A stretch of 64,000 nucleotides of DNA. It comes from an uncultured Lachnospiraceae bacterium (GTDB lineage Bacteria > Bacillota > Clostridia > Lachnospirales > Lachnospiraceae). A program made the translations under genes and the position numbers. Under the pieces are notes generated by a model. The model was not told the DNA's origin, did no database searches, and saw only the letters and a list, made by a program, of their open reading frames with translations. This document shows positions 55,849-64,000 of the stretch, one piece after another. The stretch is from positions 31,782 to 95,781 of the forward strand of contig CAMNTM010000011.1 of NCBI GenBank assembly GCA_946558465.1, read 5' to 3'. Numbering within the stretch: position 1 is the stretch's first letter; every line of letters starts with the position of its first letter.

Positions 55849-55863
55849 TGTCAAGTGGAAACA

Positions 55864-55897
55864 GCCGGTGTTCGGCGGCAGGATTCTCCAACCGCCG
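55864..55897 (+). promoter_or_regulatory. rpsO leader hairpins (possible S15 autoregulatory site)
   Basis: CGGCGG (55873-55878) pairs with CCGCCG (55892-55897); the alternative GCCG/CGGC pairing with 55864-55867 is mutually exclusive. S15 leaders are known autoregulatory elements in several bacteria. Confidence 0.45.
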
Positions 55898-55940
55898 CTT
55901 AATATCAGGCGCAGCAATTAGTTTAAAGGAGGAAATTACA

Positions 55941-56207
55941 ATGATTTCAAAAGAGCGCAAGGAAGAGATTATCAAAGAATATGGGAGAACACCTGGAGAT
56001 ACAGGTTCACCCGAAGTTCAGGTGGCCATTCTGACAGCAAGAATTAATGAGCTGACGGAGCACTTCAAGGCCAATCCAAAGGATCATCATTCAAGAAGAG
56101 GACTTCTTAAGATGGTTGGACAAAGAAGAGGGCTTCTTGCATATCTTAAGAAGACGGACATTGAGAGATATCGTTCTTTGATTGAGAGACTTGGACTTAG
56201 AAAATAA
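55941..56207 (+). CDS. rpsO: 30S ribosomal protein S15
   Basis: The protein has 88 residues from ATG 55941, with AAAGGAGG upstream. It begins [16 protein letters not shown]. The signature [19 protein letters not shown] and [16 protein letters not shown] are conserved. S15 nucleates the 30S platform. An in-frame ATG at 55839 belongs to the promoter and leader region. It is followed by a terminator, and by an accessory locus instead of the usual pnp. Confidence 0.97.
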   Translation: MISKERKEEIIKEYGRTPGDTGSPEVQVAILTARINELTEHFKANPKDHHSRRGLLKMVGQRRGLLAYLKKTDIERYRSLIERLGLRK

Positions 56208-56246
56208 TGTATATTTCTTGGACTGTTGATGTCTGAGATGATATGT

Positions 56247-56285
56247 AAAAGACTTCTGCCGGGATATGGGCGGAAGTCTTTTTTT
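56247..56285 (+). terminator. Terminator after rpsO
   Basis: AAAAGACTTCTGCC (56247-56260) pairs with GGGCGGAAGTCTTTT, one mismatch, and the T run extends to 56285. Confidence 0.85.
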
Positions 56286-56657
56286 GCGTGATGGCGGCCG
56301 CCCGCAGGCACTGCCCTGTGGCTGTCGGATTTCAGATGAAGACACAGAGTAATTGATATAAAAGGAATTTAATGAAGATATGCAAGAAATTTGGCTTGAG
56401 GAGATTTATAAATGAATGGCTGGGAAGGTAAAAGCATGGTTTTTGTAGAATTCAGTTTTTTTTTGTGATAAAATTTTACTGAGACAAAGAAAAGAAGATG
56501 TGGCTTGCACTGGATCTGGTAAATGAGGTGCCGGCGGCGGTTAAAGCGTATTTCTTTGCGGAGACAGGCGAGAAGGGATATGCGAAAGTTATGCCGGGAA
56601 GATATCAGTACGGCGAAGGAAGTAAACGTTATATAAAGACAGACGGGAGGACTGAAA
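56286..56657. other. Gene-poor junction between rpsO and the accessory locus
   Basis: About 370 bp with no convincing gene. An ORF on the plus strand from ATG 56498 has coding-like codons for about 50 residues but no good ribosome binding site and runs 128 bp into the next gene, so it may be a decayed fragment. A T tract with TAAAAT at about 56472 could be a promoter -10, without a matching -35. Confidence 0.4.
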
Positions 56658-57527
56658 ATGAAATGGGCAAAAATAACGCTGTCATTTGCGGCAGTTTTGT
56701 GCACAGGGACCTTACTTGTAAACGGCCTGACAGGCAGCACAGACGGTTCGGAAGGAGCTTCAGAGGATTTTTCCGGGGCATTTGAAGAATCAGAGGGAAA
56801 CCGTATAGATGCGTCGGCGGATGTAAACGATACGGACGATACAAGAACTGAAGACGCAGGTCGTATGGAGGATACAAAAGCTGCAGAAACTTCAGGAAAT
56901 CCGGGAAGTACAGGCGGTAAAAGAGACGCAGCCGGTGTGATGAATGAGTATCGAGGATTCCTTGGGATGGAGGACATCCCCTGGAACGGAGGAGAGCGTC
57001 TGAATACGGCAGGTCTTAAATTCATGACTGAGGACTTGAACGGAGATCAGATACCGGAACTTCTTGTAAAAAGCCCGGTGGATATCTATGGAACGATAGG
57101 AGTTTATTCCTGTAAGAAAAGTGGAATGTTTTATGTATGCTATGGAGAGAATTTGGGCTGGTACTATCCGGGAACAGGGGTATTTGTAATATTATCCGAA
57201 GTGAGTCAAAACGGAAATCCGATTAAAGAGCATGAAGTTTATTATTATATGGAAGATATATCTGAACGGACAGAGCCGGTAAAGAGCTGGAGTCTTAACA
57301 CAGGCGTGCATACGCGTTATTTTGACGGCCGAGAGGAGCAGTATGTGTGGTGCGGCGTATACGATGAGGCGAGGGAGGAGGAGTATGCGGAGGCGACCCA
57401 GACCTATATTTCTCAGGCGGAGTTTGAGGATAAGCTGGCGCAGTTGACGAAAAATGTACCGAAGACAGAGATAGGCGACAACTGGATTGAGAATACGAAG
57501 GAAAACAGGGATGAGTATTTACGGTAA
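56658..57527 (+). CDS. Secreted hypothetical protein with a calcium-loop motif
   Basis: The protein has 289 residues; GGGAGG lies seven bases before the ATG. Residues 1-26 form a signal peptide without a lipobox. Residues 27-90 are an acidic, Ser/Thr/Asp-rich linker. The folded part (about 93-289) contains DLNGDQIPELLVK, an EF-hand/VCBS-like DxNxDxxxE loop, then aromatic-rich beta segments. The same DxDGDG style of loop occurs twice in the 1245-residue protein of this locus. Function is unknown; the protein family is not recognised. Confidence 0.75.
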   Translation: MKWAKITLSFAAVLCTGTLLVNGLTGSTDGSEGASEDFSGAFEESEGNRIDASADVNDTDDTRTEDAGRMEDTKAAETSGNPGSTGGKRDAAGVMNEYRGFLGMEDIPWNGGERLNTAGLKFMTEDLNGDQIPELLVKSPVDIYGTIGVYSCKKSGMFYVCYGENLGWYYPGTGVFVILSEVSQNGNPIKEHEVYYYMEDISERTEPVKSWSLNTGVHTRYFDGREEQYVWCGVYDEAREEEYAEATQTYISQAEFEDKLAQLTKNVPKTEIGDNWIENTKENRDEYLR

Positions 57528-57605
57528 ATTGCTGCCAAGTTCAGGGTAATTTAGATAAAGCTGTTCATATAAAAATAAAAATGTACGTCAGGAGGCGGCA
57601 AAGAT

Positions 57606-58871
57606 ATGGAAATAGTAAAAAGATATGGAAATGCAGTACTGGCGCTTATCGGCCTGGCAGCTTTATTCCTGCCTGTCAGTATCAGCGGTTCGGCGGTTCA
57701 GATACTGCAGAGATGGAAGGTACAGAGCATGCCTCTGGCATTGATTCTATGTGCGGTATTGACTGCCGTCACAATTATGGTAATCATAAGCTGCTATATG
57801 GAATACAGAAGGGCTATAGGGATAAGCAAGGTGACTGCAGCGGTATCGCTGATCGTTATGCTTGGACTTGTGTGGCTGGACAATGGAGGATTTTCAATGC
57901 CGGAAGCCGGAGGACTATTTTTTGCACTGGCTATGCTGTTGATTATAGTAAATTCAATGATTGGTGAAGGAAAAGAAGAATCCTTTGAAAGTAGTGCGGC
58001 AGCTTATAAGGCGAAAGGTTCCCGGAAAGAAATGCAGGAGCAGGCCAGGAGGGAAGAAGCAGTGAAGCCATCGCTTGTTCAGGAGCTTCGTCCGGGCAGT
58101 CTTCAGATATTCTGCGGTCTGTTTGCAGGTGCGGAAATAGAAATGAAGCATATGCAAACTATTATAATCGGAAGAGACGCTTCACAGTGTAATCTGATTA
58201 TCGAAGACGATGCGGTCAGCCAAAAACATTGTACAGTTACATATAATGCAGTAAACGATATGTATCTGCTGATGGATATTTCCGGAAACGGTACATATCT
58301 GGCGGATGGGCAGAGGATTCCGAGGAATTTTGCTGTGGAGCTGCAGACTGGGACCGAGTTTTATGTCGGAGAAGAGAAGAATAGGTTCCAGTTGGGAAAT
58401 CAATATGCCAAACAACAGACAGAAGTGAAAACACAGGCAGAGACCGGAAAAAAGGTAAGTGAAAACCGACAGGCAGAGGAGAATAAAAGAGAAGGGAAAA
58501 GTCAGAAGGAGAGAATAAACGCAAGGAAAAAATCCTGGCTGCCTGAAAAACGTACGATGGAAGCGGCGGTCATTTTTGAAATAATATGGCTGGGCATCTG
58601 TACTTTGGTATGGCCTAATGTCTATATACGATGGAGATTTCTGCATATAATAAAGGTGTTGGGAATATCTTTTTATCTTCATTCACTGCTTATGGGTCTG
58701 ATATGGGCGGTTTGTATGACGGCAATCATTGAGATTTGTGAGGGGAAGCCCCGGGAAGACGGGTCATATAAGCAGAGGGTTCGAAAAAAGCAGGACAGGA
58801 GACTGCTCTGTGTTATTATGCTGGTTATCATCTATATTCTTCCCAGTATATTGGGGTATGCGGCAGTATAG
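57606..58871 (+). CDS. Polytopic membrane protein with central FHA domain
   Basis: The protein has 421 residues; AGGAGG lies ten bases upstream. Three or four membrane helices (about 9-28, 43-64, 76-92, 101-119) precede a cytoplasmic FHA domain at about 167-265, with IGRDASQCNLIIEDDAVSQKH (cited only to show GR, the S and the H of the phosphothreonine site at 189-208) and the asparagine turn SGNGTYL. A charged linker follows, then three more helices (about 320-337, 346-376, 399-418). FHA domains bind phosphothreonine peptides, so it may recruit a phosphorylated partner to the membrane. Confidence 0.85.
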   Translation: MEIVKRYGNAVLALIGLAALFLPVSISGSAVQILQRWKVQSMPLALILCAVLTAVTIMVIISCYMEYRRAIGISKVTAAVSLIVMLGLVWLDNGGFSMPEAGGLFFALAMLLIIVNSMIGEGKEESFESSAAAYKAKGSRKEMQEQARREEAVKPSLVQELRPGSLQIFCGLFAGAEIEMKHMQTIIIGRDASQCNLIIEDDAVSQKHCTVTYNAVNDMYLLMDISGNGTYLADGQRIPRNFAVELQTGTEFYVGEEKNRFQLGNQYAKQQTEVKTQAETGKKVSENRQAEENKREGKSQKERINARKKSWLPEKRTMEAAVIFEIIWLGICTLVWPNVYIRWRFLHIIKVLGISFYLHSLLMGLIWAVCMTAIIEICEGKPREDGSYKQRVRKKQDRRLLCVIMLVIIYILPSILGYAAV

Positions 58872-58991
58872 GCGTGATACGGCAGATGCGGCGTCAGCGA
58901 GGGATGTGGCAGCAGCAGACAGGGCAACAATAGATACAGTAACAATGGAGATACGGGAATAACTGTCAGATGGGAAGAAGGAGAGAAAAAG

Positions 58992-59186
58992 ATGTCTATA
59001 ATCATGCCTGTAGAACTATATGTTCTTCAATTACTTGTATTTGTAATGGGGATGTTTGGAGCAAGGTGGATATTGTCCGAAGGAGAAGAAACCAGGATTT
59101 ATGTGAAACGTTTTTTCATAATGGTGCTGATAGGCTGTGTTCTTATTATTGGGTTTAAATTACTAAAAACACAGCTATGGGGATGA
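58992..59186 (+). CDS. Small two-helix membrane protein
   Basis: The protein has 64 residues; AAGGAG lies about eight bases upstream of ATG 58992. Hydrophobic helices span about residues 6-26 and 41-58, separated by a short charged loop (SEGEETRIYVKR). It ends five bases before the large protease-like gene, so it is co-translated with it and may be a membrane partner. It is not recognised. Confidence 0.65.
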   Translation: MSIIMPVELYVLQLLVFVMGMFGARWILSEGEETRIYVKRFFIMVLIGCVLIIGFKLLKTQLWG

Positions 59187-59190
59187 ATGG

Positions 59191-62100
59191 ATGAAAGAAG
59201 AAAAAAAGATTCGCCGAATATTGTCATTTGTACTGAGCGCGGCGGCAGTTATGCTCTTAGGTGTCGTTTTAGCGGCAGTTATTAGATATTTTCCTGCGTA
59301 TGAGACGGCAGAGATTTCGCAGAGTGTGCTCTATGCGGACAGGACAATGCTTGGCGTAGGAGAGAAGAGCCGGGTAGAATTCTGCATTCGGACTACGGTG
59401 TCTGCAGATGAAAAATTCTGCTTATATGAGGGTGGGGAACAGGCAGCGGATTTTATCTATGCTGGCCGGGAGGGAGATACATATATTTACAAGGCCGAGC
59501 TGGAAATAGAAGAATGGGAGCCGGTTATCCGAAAGTTTACAGGGAAAAGCGAAAGTATCGCGAGCACGGAGCTTGCAGTGCGCGTAACTCCGGAAGTAAC
59601 GGAAGAGATGACAGGTGTACTGTTTGCAGTTCTGGAGGATATTGACGGTCTCTTGGAGCAGATATATCCGGAAGGAGAGGAAGGAAAAGAGACAGAAGAA
59701 GAATCCCTTACTCTGGTTGAAGAATTTCTATCCGGGGACAGCCGGGTGAAAATGGTAGAAAAGCAGGAGGACTTCGTGTATTTTCTGACAACGGATGGTC
59801 TGTCTGGCATGTATAAACTTCCACCGGAAGAGGGGACCTTTGGAGGAAGCGCTGCCAAAGCGGAGTTGGTTGATGCGGTCAGGGAAAACAGGGATTTCTC
59901 GGATATATATGTGTATAATGAATATAGTCCCACGAATACCAAAGTGCTTTTTCAGCAGCGGGATAAAAAAATGACAAAAGACTCCTATCATGAGGATTTC
60001 TGCGCTTCACTTGGGGGTGAGGTAACAGTTAAGAGGGATAGAGATTTCCTGAGCAGTATTGTGTCCGGAGACTGGAACAGATATGGGACGATTGTGGTAA
60101 ATACGCATGGAGAGAGGGCTCCAAAAGAGAAGGAACAAAAACGCCGCCAACGAATGAGTCATGCGGATGGAAGCTACAGGGCATTTATGAGCGCCTATGA
60201 AGGAAGCTATAAGGATACACTGGAAGCGGTAAGGACGGAAAATATTGTCAGGTGTCTGTTTAATGACTACCAAAATTATAAGGAGATGGGGGACGAGGAT
60301 TTTAAGTATGGCATGGCATATGTCTATACGACGGGTCATTTTCTGGGAAAAAAGTGCGGCATTGGGGTGTCTACGGATTATCTTATGGACGTGTATCAGA
60401 ATACACAATTTGATAATGCAGTGTTTTATTTTGATATTTGTTATATGATGCTGGATAAGACCTTCTGCCGGTTCCTTCTTGATCACGGCGCTCAGGCGGT
60501 AATCGGGGTTGATTTTAGTGTCTCTGAGGACATTTCTCAGGAGTTTTTCGGCAATATGGCAGAAAGACTTAGAGATGAAGGTCGAGCCGGGAAGCTTTTA
60601 TATGTAGATGTAGAAAAGGCAAATATTGCTGATGAGTCAGCGAAATATGAAAAAAAGTTTCTTGTTTTTGATGTTGTTCAGATTCTTTTTCCGGGAGAAA
60701 GCTGCGGCTATCAAATATTGCTTCGTCCGAGTGAATCAAAGAGTATGGGGAGCGATGTTTCACAGTTTACCCATAAGGATACGGATAAAATGAAGGGAAG
60801 CGTCGTATCAGCGGACGGTACGGCGGTGGAGGGCGCTTTGGTACAAATGGCCCGGTACGATGCTCATGAGCTTCTATTCTTTAATCCGGCGGCAGATACA
60901 GCGGGTTATGTAGATTATGCAGAATCCGGGGAGGCATTTTATGAGGCAGACCGCCGTATCCAGGAGACCGGATATGTATTTCAGACAGGTAAGAATGGTG
61001 TGTTTGAAACAGAAGAGATATTATGGGGGACATACATCATTTCTGTGAAAAATGGCGATGAAGCTGCTTTAGCTCAGGTGAATTTTCATGGTCAGGATGT
61101 GGGAGAGATTGTTGTACGAAGCAATACAGAGGGCCGGGAGGATCTGCTGGAAAGATATTATAGAAAAAGGCTTGTGCCCAGGTTCGGAGAGTTGTCTGGC
61201 GAGAGGATTTCCCTTAAAACAGCTTGGACGGAGGATTACTGCGGCATCGTAAGTCATGATATTTTTGATTATGACGGAGACGGGCAGGCGGAAATGCTGG
61301 TGATGCGCTCTGAGGCAGAGCAGGGAAGCAGAGATATTGCCGTGTACTCTGTCCTTCAGATGTACGGAGTGGAATACGGCGGCGTTGTGCTTAAGGACAG
61401 TGTACGGATGGATGAAAAAAATATCATGGATCTTGGCAGATATCCGAATCTTCAGATCGGCGTATTCCGGCAGATATCCGGAAAGACAGGAGATACAATG
61501 CTTGTCTGGGGCATAGACGCCCGGGATTATTACCGGGTGAATCTGCTTCAATTCAGGGAGGGTAAATTTCATTTTGAATCGGATAAGTGGTACGGCTTTG
61601 GTACGATGGATGAAGCTTTGGCACCGCTGTCTGGGCTTGAAGAGTACGGGCTTACAAGTGTCTGGGCTGAGACAGGGAAAAATGATAATCTTGTGACGAC
61701 GGTAATTCTGGAGGACGAAGAGGATGAATCCGGAGAAATCTGTACGCATTTTAAGCTTCGTATGCATGAACAGTTTAAGGAGAAGGACAGGGATGTAGAC
61801 GGACATATGCCGATAGGAGAGCTGGAGATTAATTTTGAAAATATTTCCAGAGAGGACAAAAAGAATAAATCCATAACTGCCTGGAATAAGCGAGTTCTCT
61901 CAGGAGAAGGCGAGGCGTCGGAATTGAAAGAGGAGCCGGAAATCGGAGAGGTTGAGCCTCCGGAGCCTTCGCTTAAAGACAGATTTATGGAGTATGTCTC
62001 AGAGACCTTGATTTTGCAGCACGGGGTCATGGGAACAGAGGATTTGGTATCGGGAGAGTATACCGGAGGGAAGAATCTGGAGGACACAGCCTTTCTTACC

Positions 62101-62928
62101 GGGCTTCTGAACGCGGATGTGCGGGATTATGACGGAGACGGACGGGAAGAAATGTTCGTGACTCTCTGGAATGCGGCTTCTGCCGGTTATATGGGGGTCG
62201 GCCTGACAAGTCTGAAGCTCTTAATGTACGAGTGCAAAGATACTGGTGAGATTGTACAGACTGCCGAGAAAGTATTATATCCTGGCGGCGGTGGAGGCTA
62301 TCTGGCAGAGCCGCTGATACAGACCAGCTGTTTTACTTATGATTATAAAGGAAAGACTTATCTGGCGGTAGATAATTATCTATCCTTCAATGATAAACAG
62401 GTTACACTGGATATCTATCAATATGACGGGGCATCATTTGTGTTTGTGCAGGGGATTGGCTATCAGGAGCAGGGACAGGGAGACCGTTTTGTGAAAACGC
62501 TTGATAAGGAGCAGACATGCGAGCCGACCTCACGCATAGACTCGATGACAGGATGTGGGTATGATGCGGCCGGATGGGAAGAAGTCATGTCCTATACGGT
62601 AGATAGAAGTTCTCCGGATGTTGTGCTGTCAGAGGCTGAGGAGAAGGAGTTCTATGATTGCTACAGTGATTTGGTGAAGGAGCACGGACTGAAAGTCAAA
62701 GACTCAAGACTACGAATAGTCCAGGGAAATGCAGATAAGAGCTTGTCCGGTGAGGAATATAAGAAATGGTATAATCAGTTCGCTGAGACAGCGGCCCCGG
62801 AGGTATATACGCCGGCAGAAGGGGATATACACTTCCTGTGCGGGGTGCTGGAGGGACGTAGAATGGATGAAGTTCTGTGTCTCTATCGCAGAGATTATGA
62901 GGGGAGTCTGGATGCCTGGAGACGATAA
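59191..62928 (+). CDS. Membrane-anchored clan-CD (caspase/gingipain-like) peptidase candidate, 1245 residues
   Basis: A basic start and a transmembrane helix (about 9-31) place the bulk of this protein outside the cell. A beta-rich region (35-140) precedes a probable catalytic domain at about 230-500. There, a hydrophobic strand ending in THGE (His306) and a second one ending FYFDIC (Cys417) match the two clan-CD catalytic strands (HG and D-x-C). A carboxypeptidase-regulatory-like or CnaB-type beta domain follows (about 530-655). Two loops, DYDGDGQAE (about 692) and DYDGDGREE (about 979), are calcium-binding in style. An acidic linker lies at about 910-930. Family not recognised overall; protease activity is inferred from the dyad. 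Confidence 0.65.
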   Translation: MKEEKKIRRILSFVLSAAAVMLLGVVLAAVIRYFPAYETAEISQSVLYADRTMLGVGEKSRVEFCIRTTVSADEKFCLYEGGEQAADFIYAGREGDTYIYKAELEIEEWEPVIRKFTGKSESIASTELAVRVTPEVTEEMTGVLFAVLEDIDGLLEQIYPEGEEGKETEEESLTLVEEFLSGDSRVKMVEKQEDFVYFLTTDGLSGMYKLPPEEGTFGGSAAKAELVDAVRENRDFSDIYVYNEYSPTNTKVLFQQRDKKMTKDSYHEDFCASLGGEVTVKRDRDFLSSIVSGDWNRYGTIVVNTHGERAPKEKEQKRRQRMSHADGSYRAFMSAYEGSYKDTLEAVRTENIVRCLFNDYQNYKEMGDEDFKYGMAYVYTTGHFLGKKCGIGVSTDYLMDVYQNTQFDNAVFYFDICYMMLDKTFCRFLLDHGAQAVIGVDFSVSEDISQEFFGNMAERLRDEGRAGKLLYVDVEKANIADESAKYEKKFLVFDVVQILFPGESCGYQILLRPSESKSMGSDVSQFTHKDTDKMKGSVVSADGTAVEGALVQMARYDAHELLFFNPAADTAGYVDYAESGEAFYEADRRIQETGYVFQTGKNGVFETEEILWGTYIISVKNGDEAALAQVNFHGQDVGEIVVRSNTEGREDLLERYYRKRLVPRFGELSGERISLKTAWTEDYCGIVSHDIFDYDGDGQAEMLVMRSEAEQGSRDIAVYSVLQMYGVEYGGVVLKDSVRMDEKNIMDLGRYPNLQIGVFRQISGKTGDTMLVWGIDARDYYRVNLLQFREGKFHFESDKWYGFGTMDEALAPLSGLEEYGLTSVWAETGKNDNLVTTVILEDEEDESGEICTHFKLRMHEQFKEKDRDVDGHMPIGELEINFENISREDKKNKSITAWNKRVLSGEGEASELKEEPEIGEVEPPEPSLKDRFMEYVSETLILQHGVMGTEDLVSGEYTGGKNLEDTAFLTGLLNADVRDYDGDGREEMFVTLWNAASAGYMGVGLTSLKLLMYECKDTGEIVQTAEKVLYPGGGGGYLAEPLIQTSCFTYDYKGKTYLAVDNYLSFNDKQVTLDIYQYDGASFVFVQGIGYQEQGQGDRFVKTLDKEQTCEPTSRIDSMTGCGYDAAGWEEVMSYTVDRSSPDVVLSEAEEKEFYDCYSDLVKEHGLKVKDSRLRIVQGNADKSLSGEEYKKWYNQFAETAAPEVYTPAEGDIHFLCGVLEGRRMDEVLCLYRRDYEGSLDAWRR

Positions 62929-62948
62929 ATATACAGAAATGATATTAA

Positions 62949-63095
62949 GAAGTTCTTGAGAATTGCAGCGGCGGCCAGCTTGAGCGGGCAGCGGTAGAAC
63001 TGATACGGGCGGTATATCAGGAGAAAGTAGAGAATTTGGATAATATTTCTGTTTTGTGTTTTGATTATCGTGTAAAAAATGAAAAAAATAATTAG
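62949..63095 (+). pseudogene. Remnant of a PP2C-type Ser/Thr phosphatase (C-terminal fragment)
   Basis: A frame open from 62949 to TAG 63093-63095 has no start codon. It encodes about 48 residues that read like the PP2C end: QLERAAVELIRAVYQ, then VENLDNISVLCFDYRV. The alpha-helix followed by DNISV is the last conserved PP2C block. It lies 20 bp after the protease-like gene, and the rest of the phosphatase is gone. Assignment rests on motif recognition only. Confidence 0.6.
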
Positions 63096-63107
63096 GGAGG
63101 CGCGGCT

Positions 63108-63797
63108 GTGAAATTGATTCAATGTGATAAAGGACACTATTATGACAAGGAAAAATTTGAATTTTGTCCTTACTGTGATATTGCCAGAGGAGCCGGAGCA
63201 GCAACGGTTCCGTTTGGATATGACATGAAGGAAGAAACGGAATCGGGAAGAGAAGGCTCCGCCCGGGAGATAAAAAGAGCGTCAGAGGCATCATGTATAA
63301 CGGGCGTAGAGGAGCCGGAGCAATTTGCGGCGGCACAGCTGCGGCGTATACCGCAGGAGCCGGAAAATACCTGGAAGGCGCGTAGGGATGACAATCGCAC
63401 TGCCAGTTATTATTCCAAAGCGCCGGAAAAAAGCCCGGTGGTCGGCTGGCTTGTGGCGGTAGAGGGTGCGTATTACGGGGAAGCGTTTGAGTTGAAGACA
63501 GGGCGTAATTTTGTCGGACGTTCTCCGGAGATGGATATACAGCTGAGTCTGGATATGAGCGTGTCCGGGAAGAAGCATGCGATTATTGTCTATGAGCCAA
63601 AGGCGAAGATATATATTGCACAGCCGGGGGAATCCAACGAATTATTTTATTTGAATGATGAAGTGGTTCTTAATAATGTAATGTTGAAGGCTTATGATAT
63701 TCTTTCTATCGGCGAGACAAAGTTCTTGTTTGTTCCATTGTGCGGCGAAAAATTCAGCTGGGAAGAATGGAAGAAGAATAATCGGGAAGATAAGTGA
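63108..63797 (+). CDS. Zinc-ribbon plus FHA domain protein
   Basis: The protein has 229 residues from GTG 63108; GGGAGG at 63095-63100 is the ribosome binding site. The N-terminus holds Cys6, His10, Cys20 and Cys23 (CX3HX9CX2C), a small zinc-ribbon-like site. Residues 25-110 are an unstructured charged linker. A C-terminal FHA domain (about 112-209) has VGRSPEMD, SVSGKKH (Ser151-His157) and a final strand TKFLFVP. No membrane segment is seen, so it should be the soluble phosphothreonine reader of the locus. Confidence 0.88.
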   Translation: MKLIQCDKGHYYDKEKFEFCPYCDIARGAGAATVPFGYDMKEETESGREGSAREIKRASEASCITGVEEPEQFAAAQLRRIPQEPENTWKARRDDNRTASYYSKAPEKSPVVGWLVAVEGAYYGEAFELKTGRNFVGRSPEMDIQLSLDMSVSGKKHAIIVYEPKAKIYIAQPGESNELFYLNDEVVLNNVMLKAYDILSIGETKFLFVPLCGEKFSWEEWKKNNREDK

Positions 63798-63810
63798 CAC
63801 AAAAAGGAGA

Positions 63811-63839
63811 GTGACACGGCAGGGGCAATCCTGTATAAT
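63811..63839 (+). promoter_or_regulatory. Sigma-A promoter for the gene at the window end
   Basis: GTGACA (63811-63816), 17-bp spacer, perfect TATAAT (63834-63839). It suggests a new transcription unit. Confidence 0.7.
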
Positions 63840-63896
63840 ATCTTTACAGGGGTATTTATTTCGACATTTTATTTACAATAAGAAAGGATATATAAA

Positions 63897-64000
63897 ATGT
63901 TAGAACAGAAGGATTTACAGGCGATAGCAGTATTGCTGGAGTCACAAATCAGAGCCTCCGAGACGCGTATGATAGAGGAGATGGACAGCCGGATAAATAA
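63897..64000 (+). CDS. Hypothetical coiled-coil protein, 5' part (cut by window edge)
   Basis: ATG 63897 follows AGAAAGGA. The 34 visible codons encode MLEQKDLQAIAVLLESQIRA and then a Met/Glu/Arg-rich helix. The start resembles small coiled-coil proteins common in Lachnospiraceae, but the rest is outside the window. Confidence 0.55.
   Translation, partial: MLEQKDLQAIAVLLESQIRASETRMIEEMDSRIN

Noticed and set aside
56498..56785. 95-residue plus-strand ORF
   Set aside because: Its first half has coding-like codons, but the ribosome binding site is poor and the end runs 128 bp into a well-supported gene. It was kept only as a possible decayed fragment.
56369..57025. 218-residue minus-strand ORF
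   Set aside because: It overlaps the signal peptide and linker of the gene at 56658, which has a good ribosome binding site and secretion signal. The minus frame shows no motif.
61069..61806. 245-residue minus-strand ORF
   Set aside because: It is a shadow inside the 1245-residue gene and has no start context.

Overview
The window is a 64 kb piece of a chromosome from a low-to-mid GC, spore-forming Firmicute, most likely a member of the Lachnospiraceae (Clostridium cluster XIVa). The reasons are four sporulation or spore genes (spoIVA, gpr, spoIIP and a stray Spo0A-type DNA-binding domain), strong AGGAGG ribosome binding sites with many TTG and GTG starts, a class A-like RNase P RNA, pyrB-pyrI organisation, a DUF512-der-plsY-gpsA-spoIVA block, and a NifU-like/GGGtGRT gene pair. 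The species cannot be fixed from the sequence alone.

Layout. 1-2885: end of ilvB, then serC-serA. 2917-5701: a cell-wall-binding polysaccharide deacetylase and a convergent PRPP-synthetase-like gene. 5885-11842: DUF512, der, plsY, gpsA, spoIVA. 12022-15088: aroD, a MogA-like gene, a metallo-hydrolase, rnhA and rnpB, which meets pyrBI tail to tail. 17035-19750: pheA, a DUF815 ATPase and a small conserved gene. 19828-26634: rqcH diverging from a yicC-gmk-rpoZ-rimO-pgsA-cinA operon through two overlapping sigma-A promoters. 26665-33739: mostly single genes, including a GNAT-membrane-RsiV-like fusion, a NifU-like/GGGtGRT pair separated by a structured intergenic region, a stand-alone Spo0A C-terminal domain, a radical SAM enzyme and a secreted ComEC-type hydrolase. 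33836-38177: ilvN-ilvC, rpsT, gpr, spoIIP. 38308-45187: topoisomerase IV (parE-parC), rbsK, then a diguanylate cyclase next to a PilZ protein. 45377-56207: the classic rimP-nusA-rnpM(ylxR)-ylxQ-infB-rbfA-nrnA-truB-ribF block, a Na/Pi cotransporter and rpsO.

From 56286 to the end the content changes. In relatives rpsO is normally followed by pnp; here it is followed by an accessory, membrane-centred locus: a secreted protein with a calcium-loop motif, a polytopic FHA protein, a tiny two-helix membrane protein, a 1245-residue membrane-anchored protein with a clan-CD (caspase/gingipain-like) His-Cys dyad and two EF-hand-like loops, the decayed C-terminus of a PP2C phosphatase, and a soluble zinc-ribbon-FHA protein. 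I consider this FHA/PP2C/caspase-like locus the best candidate for an undescribed system. It would be a phospho-threonine-controlled cell-surface protease system, but that function is inference.

Other unusual points are a 75-bp tandem duplication inside nusA, sixteen 11-residue repeats in the N-terminus of IF-2, a RibF whose riboflavin-kinase half has lost its key motifs, and a 22-bp perfect stem in RNase P RNA. Promoters and terminators were found by eye from consensus matches and spacing. All family assignments are from recognisable motifs, not database searches.
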